From NCBI GenBank assembly GCA_025352235.1, contig JANXTU010000336.1, forward strand, positions 1 through 41,151: a stretch of DNA of 41,151 nt, written 5' to 3'. The DNA comes from Fimbriiglobus sp. (GTDB lineage: Bacteria > Planctomycetota > Planctomycetia > Gemmatales > Gemmataceae). Positions 36,350-41,151 of this stretch are shown in pieces. Made by a program: the position numbers and the translations under genes. The notes beneath the pieces were generated by a model. The model worked only from the letters and a program-made list of their open reading frames with translations, was not told where the DNA came from and did not search any database. The first letter of the stretch is position 1; every line of letters starts with the position of its first letter.

Positions 36350-38416
36350 ATGCGATGTCGCTCGCTCGCTCTTTTGCTCCTCACTTTCGGAGTCGGTATG
36401 GTGCCCGCGCGCTCGGACGAAGGGATGTGGCTGCTCAACGACCCGCCGAAGAAACACCTCGCAGACACGTACAAATTCGACCTGACACCCGAATGGCTCG
36501 ACCGGGCCATGAAAGCGAACGTGCGCTTCAACAGCGGCGGCAGCGGCGGGTTCGTGTCGCCCGATGGCCTCGTGGTAACGAACCACCACATCGCAGCCGA
36601 CGCGCTCCAAAAGATGAGCACGAAGGATCGCGACCTGTACCGCGACGGCTTCTACGCCAAGGAACGCAAGGACGAATCGAAGTGTCCCGACCTCGAACTC
36701 AATGTTCTCCAGTCGATCGAAGACGTCACCGGCAAAGTCAACGGTGCGGTGATGGCCGATCTGAAACCGGCCGATGCCGCGGCGAAACGCCGGGCCATCA
36801 TGGGAGAAATCGAGAAGGAATCGACCGCGAAAACGGGGTTGCGTTCGGACATCGTCACGCTGTACCAAGGTGGGGCGTATCACCTCTACCGCTACAAAAA
36901 GTACACCGATGTGCGGCTGGTGTTCGCCCCGGAAGCGGGTATCGCCGGCTTCGGCGGGGATGTCGATAACTTCGAGTATCCGCGCCACGGGCTCGATGTC
37001 GCGTTCTTCCGCGTATACGAAAACGACAAGCCCATCGCGAGCAAAGACTACTTCCACTGGAGCCGAGTCGGACCGACCGAGAACGATCTCGTGTTCGTCA
37101 CCGGGCACCCCGGCACGACGAATCGCCTCGAAACCTTGGCGAAATTGAAGCACCGCCGCGATTCGACCCTGCCCTACACGCTAAACCGATTGCGGCTGAT
37201 GGAAGCGGCCCTGACCCAATTCGGCGACCGAGGTCCGGAGCAACGGCGTCAAGCGGGAGGCGATTTGCACCGCGTCGCCAATGCCCGCAAAGCTTTCAGC
37301 GGTCAACTGCAAGGCTTGCTCGACCCGGCAATTCTCAAGCAAAAAGAAGAGGCGGAGAAGTCGCTTATGCCGCCACCGATGATGGCTTCGTCATTGACTC
37401 CCGGCCCGTGGTTAATGATCGACGGGGCCCAACATGTTTACCGCGACCTCGAAAAACCGCACGCCCTTCTCGAAACCGGCCATGGTTTCGCCAGCGAACT
37501 CTTCACCATCGCCCGGCAACTCGTCCGTATGGGCGAGGAATTGCCGAAGAAGTCGGGTGATCGGCTGCGGGAGTACCGCGATAGCAACCTCGAATCGCTG
37601 AAGTTCCAACTCCTCAGCCCGGCTCCGCTCTACCCCGACTTGGAGCGGGCCAAGTTGCAAGCCTCGTTGACATTCCTCGCCGAAACACTCGGTGGCGAAC
37701 ATCCGCTCGTCGTGTTGGCACTCCCCGGCAAAAACCCAGCCCAGCAAGCCGAGCAACTGGTAGCGACCTGCAAATTCTTCGACGTGGCGGAGCGGAAAAG
37801 GTTGCTCGACGGCGGTGCAAAAGCGATTGCCGCCAGCCGAGACCCAATGATCCTGCTGGCGAAAGCAATCGATGCCGAGAGCCGGGCACTGCGCAAAAGG
37901 TACGAAAACGAAGTCGAAGAACCGGAGCGGCAAGCGTATGCCGAGATCGCCAAAATCCGCTTCGCGGCCTTGGGCAACACGGTGGCCCCGGATGCCACGT
38001 TCACGCTGCGATTGGCCTTCGGCACCGTGAAGGGCTACGAAGTCGACGGGGAGAAACTCCCGTTTCACACGACCTTCGGCAGCGCGTTCGACCGCGCCGC
38101 CATCATGAAGAACCGCGAGCCGTTCGATCTGCCAAAGCGCTGGATCGAAGGAAAAGAAAAGATCGACCCGAAGACGCCGTTCAATTTCGTGAGTACGGCC
38201 GACACGATCGGCGGCAACAGCGGCAGTCCGGTGCTGAACCGATCCGGCGAACTCGTCGGGATCAACTTCGACCGCAATCGCCACGGTCTCGTACGCAACT
38301 TCGTCTACACCGAGGTGCAAGCCCGCCACGTCGCCGTCCATTCAAAGGCGGTCTTGGAAGCCTTGCGGAAGCTGTATGCCGCCGGGGGTTTGGCGGATGA
38401 ATTGACCGCGAAATAA
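36350..38416 (+). CDS. S46 family (DPP7/DPP11-like) serine peptidase
   Basis: Signal peptide, DEGMWLLNDPP, GGFVSPDGLVVTNHHIAADAL, GFGGDVDNFEYPRHGLDVAFFRVYENDKP, catalytic Ser motif TIGGNSGSPVLN. Confidence 0.9.
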   Translation: MRCRSLALLLLTFGVGMVPARSDEGMWLLNDPPKKHLADTYKFDLTPEWLDRAMKANVRFNSGGSGGFVSPDGLVVTNHHIAADALQKMSTKDRDLYRDGFYAKERKDESKCPDLELNVLQSIEDVTGKVNGAVMADLKPADAAAKRRAIMGEIEKESTAKTGLRSDIVTLYQGGAYHLYRYKKYTDVRLVFAPEAGIAGFGGDVDNFEYPRHGLDVAFFRVYENDKPIASKDYFHWSRVGPTENDLVFVTGHPGTTNRLETLAKLKHRRDSTLPYTLNRLRLMEAALTQFGDRGPEQRRQAGGDLHRVANARKAFSGQLQGLLDPAILKQKEEAEKSLMPPPMMASSLTPGPWLMIDGAQHVYRDLEKPHALLETGHGFASELFTIARQLVRMGEELPKKSGDRLREYRDSNLESLKFQLLSPAPLYPDLERAKLQASLTFLAETLGGEHPLVVLALPGKNPAQQAEQLVATCKFFDVAERKRLLDGGAKAIAASRDPMILLAKAIDAESRALRKRYENEVEEPERQAYAEIAKIRFAALGNTVAPDATFTLRLAFGTVKGYEVDGEKLPFHTTFGSAFDRAAIMKNREPFDLPKRWIEGKEKIDPKTPFNFVSTADTIGGNSGSPVLNRSGELVGINFDRNRHGLVRNFVYTEVQARHVAVHSKAVLEALRKLYAAGGLADELTAK

Positions 38417-38440
38417 CTCCCGGAGCGACGCTCCGGGAGT
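38416..38440. terminator. palindrome between convergent genes, possible bidirectional terminator
   Basis: actcccggagcg-a-cgctccgggagt, overlapping the stop codon of the S46 peptidase gene. Confidence 0.55.
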
Positions 38441-38444
38441 CCAC

Positions 38445-39095
38445 TCAGCACTTCCGGATGACGCCGACGAGCACGCCGAGGATGGAGACCGATTCTTTGC
38501 TCGGGTCGACGATGATCGGTTCCATGCCGTTGTTGCACGGTTCTAGGCGGACGTGTTCTTTCCGCTTGTAAAACTTCTTCAGCGTCATGGCTTTATCGAC
38601 CATCGCGACGACCTTTTCGCCGTTGTCGGCCGAGTCCTGCTTTTTGATGACCACGTAGTCACCGTCCGCGATGTGGCTCTCGATCATCGACGTCCCGCGG
38701 ACTTTCAACACGTAGATGTCGTCTTGGCCGAAGAGGTCTTTCATTTCGAGACGTTCCTCTTGCTGAGCCGCCTCGATGGTCGGCCCGGCCGCCACGACCC
38801 CGAGCAGCGGGAGGCTGAACCCCCCCGCCGAGACGCCCGGAATGGTGATCGAGCGCGCCCGGCCGCCGCGTTCTTCGTTCTTTTCGTCCCGCTGGATGTA
38901 GCCCTTTTTCTGGAGTGCCCGCAGGTGGCACATGACGCCGTTCGGCGAAGCGATATCGAACGCTTTGCCGATGTCGCGGATCGCGGGCGGGTAGCCACTC
39001 TGTTCGATGTATTTGCAGATGTACTGGAAGATCCGCTGCTGCGAATCGGTGAGTGCCGGTTTGTCGCCCCGGGGCGCTTTGATCGGAGTCGCCAT
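38445..39095 (-). CDS. lexA: LexA repressor
   Basis: Winged helix N-terminus (TDSQQRIFQYICKYIEQSGYPPAIRDIGKAFDIASPNGVMCHLRALQKKGYIQR), cleavage region VVAAGP, catalytic GTSMIESHIADGDYVVIKK and TLKKFY. Confidence 0.95.
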   Translation of the reverse strand: MATPIKAPRGDKPALTDSQQRIFQYICKYIEQSGYPPAIRDIGKAFDIASPNGVMCHLRALQKKGYIQRDEKNEERGGRARSITIPGVSAGGFSLPLLGVVAAGPTIEAAQQEERLEMKDLFGQDDIYVLKVRGTSMIESHIADGDYVVIKKQDSADNGEKVVAMVDKAMTLKKFYKRKEHVRLEPCNNGMEPIIVDPSKESVSILGVLVGVIRKC

Positions 39096-39283
39096 GTCAT
39101 CGTATCCTGTTAGTTGGCGAGTGCAGTGAAGGGTTTTCTCAATACCGTCACTTGTCCACTGAATGGAACTATACCCTACACTCGTACACGTTCAACTATT
39201 TTTCTCGGAATTCCGGCGAAATCGACACCCGATTGACTCAATGGCGACGGTTGGGCACGTTCGCAAAATCGATCCCGCCGGTG

Positions 39284-40948
39284 TCATTTCGCCGAGCCGT
39301 CGCTCCGCTGCGCCATCCCCTTCGCCCGCGCGGCCGCGTCACCCGGTTCGATCACCGCGATATCGCAGAGGCCCCACGGCGTAGCGCCGACCAATTTGTC
39401 CAGCCAGTTCGTCGGCTTGCGGCTAAACGATTTCGTTTCGGTGATGCGGACCGAAGAGCCGACGGCCCCGTTCAAAGTTTCTTCAAAGCCGTGCAGGCTG
39501 TGCTCGTGCGTGAACAGGATCACCGTCTTCGGTCGGAAGTGGCTGTCGACGATCAACTGGTTCACGTCCTTCGAGCGCATCCGCTTCAGGTCGTTGCGGC
39601 CGGTGTAAAAGGCCACGGAGTCGACGTTGCGCGGATAGGTCACCACGGTCACGGTCGGGTCGTCCAAGTACTGCCGCACCATCTCCGGGCGTCCCATCGG
39701 CGAGCGTTCCTTGGCGTACCAAGGCAGGCCGACGAAATTGACGAAGGCCAGAATCGCGGCGAACGTCGCGACGAGTCCTCGGGTGGCGAGACGTTTGTCC
39801 CAGCGACTGCGCGCGATAAACTCGCCCAAGGCCAAACAGAGCGGTGGGAACGCGGGCAAGATGTACGTCGGCAATTTGCTACCGGACAGGCTGAAGAAAA
39901 AGAGGCACCACATTCCCGAGAGCAACCAGAATCCACCGGCCGCGCTGCGATTTCGGGCTTCTTCGGGTCCGCCGCACAGCAGGCTGCGGAGGTACGGCAC
40001 CGCGAGCAACATCCCCGGCAAGAAGCCACCGACGAAAATGGGGACGTAGTACCAGATCGGTTCGAGGTGGTCGAACGGCTTCGCGAACCGCATGACGTTG
40101 TGTTCCCAGAAGAAATACTTCAGGAACTCTGGCCGCCGGAGGTACATCGCTACGTACCAGGGCAGATTCACCAATACGACGATTCCCGCGAAGAGGGCGG
40201 CGTCTTTCGAGTGGGCCCGTCCCCATTTCCAGAGGCCGAGCGGTTCGCCTTCGGCCGAACGATGCCGTTGCAACCACGCGAACAGCAGCAGCGGCGGAAA
40301 GAGGAGCACTTCGGAAATCGGACCCTTCGTCAGAAATCCGAGGCCGGACATCAGCGCCGCGGCGATCCACCAACGGCGGTCGAGCGTCCCCGAGCGAACG
40401 GCTTCGAAGCCGCACAGTACCGAAGTCGTGACGCAAAGCGTCAGCAATCCGTCGAGGAGGAGCAACCGCGCGACGCCGAGAAATCCGGGGGCGACGGCCA
40501 ACAGCAGCGCCGCCCAAAAGGCCCCGCGCTCGCCGATACTGCGGCGGCCGAGCAGGTAAATCGCAAGGATCGTGAGATGCACGCAGAGGGCGGGAATCAG
40601 TCGGGCGCTCGCTTCGCTGACGCCGAAGAGTTCAAAACTGATCGCGACGAGCCAGTACATCAGCGGCGGCTTGTCGAGGTACGGTTCGCCCTGGAGCGTC
40701 GGCACGACCCACGAGCCGCCTTCGACCATCTCTTTCGGAATTTGGGCGTATCGGCCTTCGTCCGGTTCCAACAGCATGAATGATCGCGTCGGATACAAAA
40801 GGATCGCTGGCAGCAGAAGTACGAAGAGCAGCGACAGCGGGCGGACGCGTGTCCGGGTGTCGGCGTCGCCGGGGAAGAGCACGCGGTTCCAAAGGTGGGG
40901 ACCCCAGCCGAGCACCGAACGGGGGAGGGGAGTAGCGTCCGTCGCCAT
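39284..40948 (-). CDS. GT39 / ArnT-like membrane glycosyltransferase
   Basis: Multiple TM segments; MLLEPDEGRYAQIPKEMVEGGSWVVPTLQGEPYLDKPPLMYWLVAISFELFGVSEASARL is typical of the ArnT/PMT-2 family. Confidence 0.9.
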   Translation of the reverse strand: MATDATPLPRSVLGWGPHLWNRVLFPGDADTRTRVRPLSLLFVLLLPAILLYPTRSFMLLEPDEGRYAQIPKEMVEGGSWVVPTLQGEPYLDKPPLMYWLVAISFELFGVSEASARLIPALCVHLTILAIYLLGRRSIGERGAFWAALLLAVAPGFLGVARLLLLDGLLTLCVTTSVLCGFEAVRSGTLDRRWWIAAALMSGLGFLTKGPISEVLLFPPLLLFAWLQRHRSAEGEPLGLWKWGRAHSKDAALFAGIVVLVNLPWYVAMYLRRPEFLKYFFWEHNVMRFAKPFDHLEPIWYYVPIFVGGFLPGMLLAVPYLRSLLCGGPEEARNRSAAGGFWLLSGMWCLFFFSLSGSKLPTYILPAFPPLCLALGEFIARSRWDKRLATRGLVATFAAILAFVNFVGLPWYAKERSPMGRPEMVRQYLDDPTVTVVTYPRNVDSVAFYTGRNDLKRMRSKDVNQLIVDSHFRPKTVILFTHEHSLHGFEETLNGAVGSSVRITETKSFSRKPTNWLDKLVGATPWGLCDIAVIEPGDAAARAKGMAQRSDGSAK

Positions 40949-41018
40949 GCCGGAACCTTCGGGGGAATCGAAGGCGGCAGTCTACGGCGAACGCGAAACC
41001 GGCGGCAAGCCGAAGTGG

Positions 41019-41151
41019 GCGGTGGGTGTGGCAACAATTCTTGGAGCCACGGGGGAATGACTTGTGAATCCCAGCCAGGGGAGGCACCTGAAATCGGACG
41101 TAACTCCTTGCCGCCCTAGGTCGTTCCGAAAGTCGGACGTCATTCCACGAT
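41019..41151. repeat. second, inverted copy of the 14.9-kb repeat, truncated by window end
   Basis: Reverse complement of 41021-41151 reads atcgtggaatgacgtccgactttcggaacgacctagggcggcaaggagttacgtccgat..., nearly identical to 14938-15064. Confidence 0.85.

Noticed and set aside
39096-39175. LexA/SOS box upstream of lexA or uvrA
   Set aside because: No motif clearly shared between the two upstream regions could be defined by eye; needs a motif search across orthologs.
39152-40783. 543-aa plus-strand ORF opposite the GT39-like gene
   Set aside because: Shadow ORF, low complexity (E/R/Q-rich), no motif.

Overview
GC-rich bacterial chromosomal window. The gene content points to a planctomycete, probably Gemmataceae-like: DUF1559-like and DUF1573 proteins, a PVC-type cytochrome with glucose/sorbosone-dehydrogenase-like domains, VIT/VWA proteins, an excisionase-HTH/receiver fusion and a GH3-like enzyme. 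This placement is inferred from protein families only. I call about 22 protein-coding genes. They include a PQQ-repeat protein, a GNAT acetyltransferase, a TrmJ-like methyltransferase, a VapBC-type TA pair, an HTH-receiver regulator plus histidine kinase, ComF-like, pyruvate carboxylase, an ECF sigma factor with a putative membrane partner, an S46 peptidase, LexA and a GT39-like glycosyltransferase. The most striking locus is a >2300-codon minus-strand uvrA: two complete UvrA units fused head-to-tail plus a C-terminal extension with an internal repeat. Its reading frame is interrupted in frame by two different palindromic repeat elements encoding ~29-36 aa inserts (signatures [15 protein letters not shown] and [22 protein letters not shown]). 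One of these families also occurs as an intergenic hairpin at ~16.35 kb. This resembles the protein-invading Rickettsia palindromic elements. Other non-coding structure: a ~185-bp TIR-bounded repeat at ~14.9 kb with an inverted copy at the right window edge; a tandem pair of ~104-bp MITE-like elements at 23.7-23.9 kb; and a small recurring palindrome TGACA-N6-TGTCA, one copy of which supplies both stop codons of two convergent genes. I saw no rRNA, tRNA or CRISPR.
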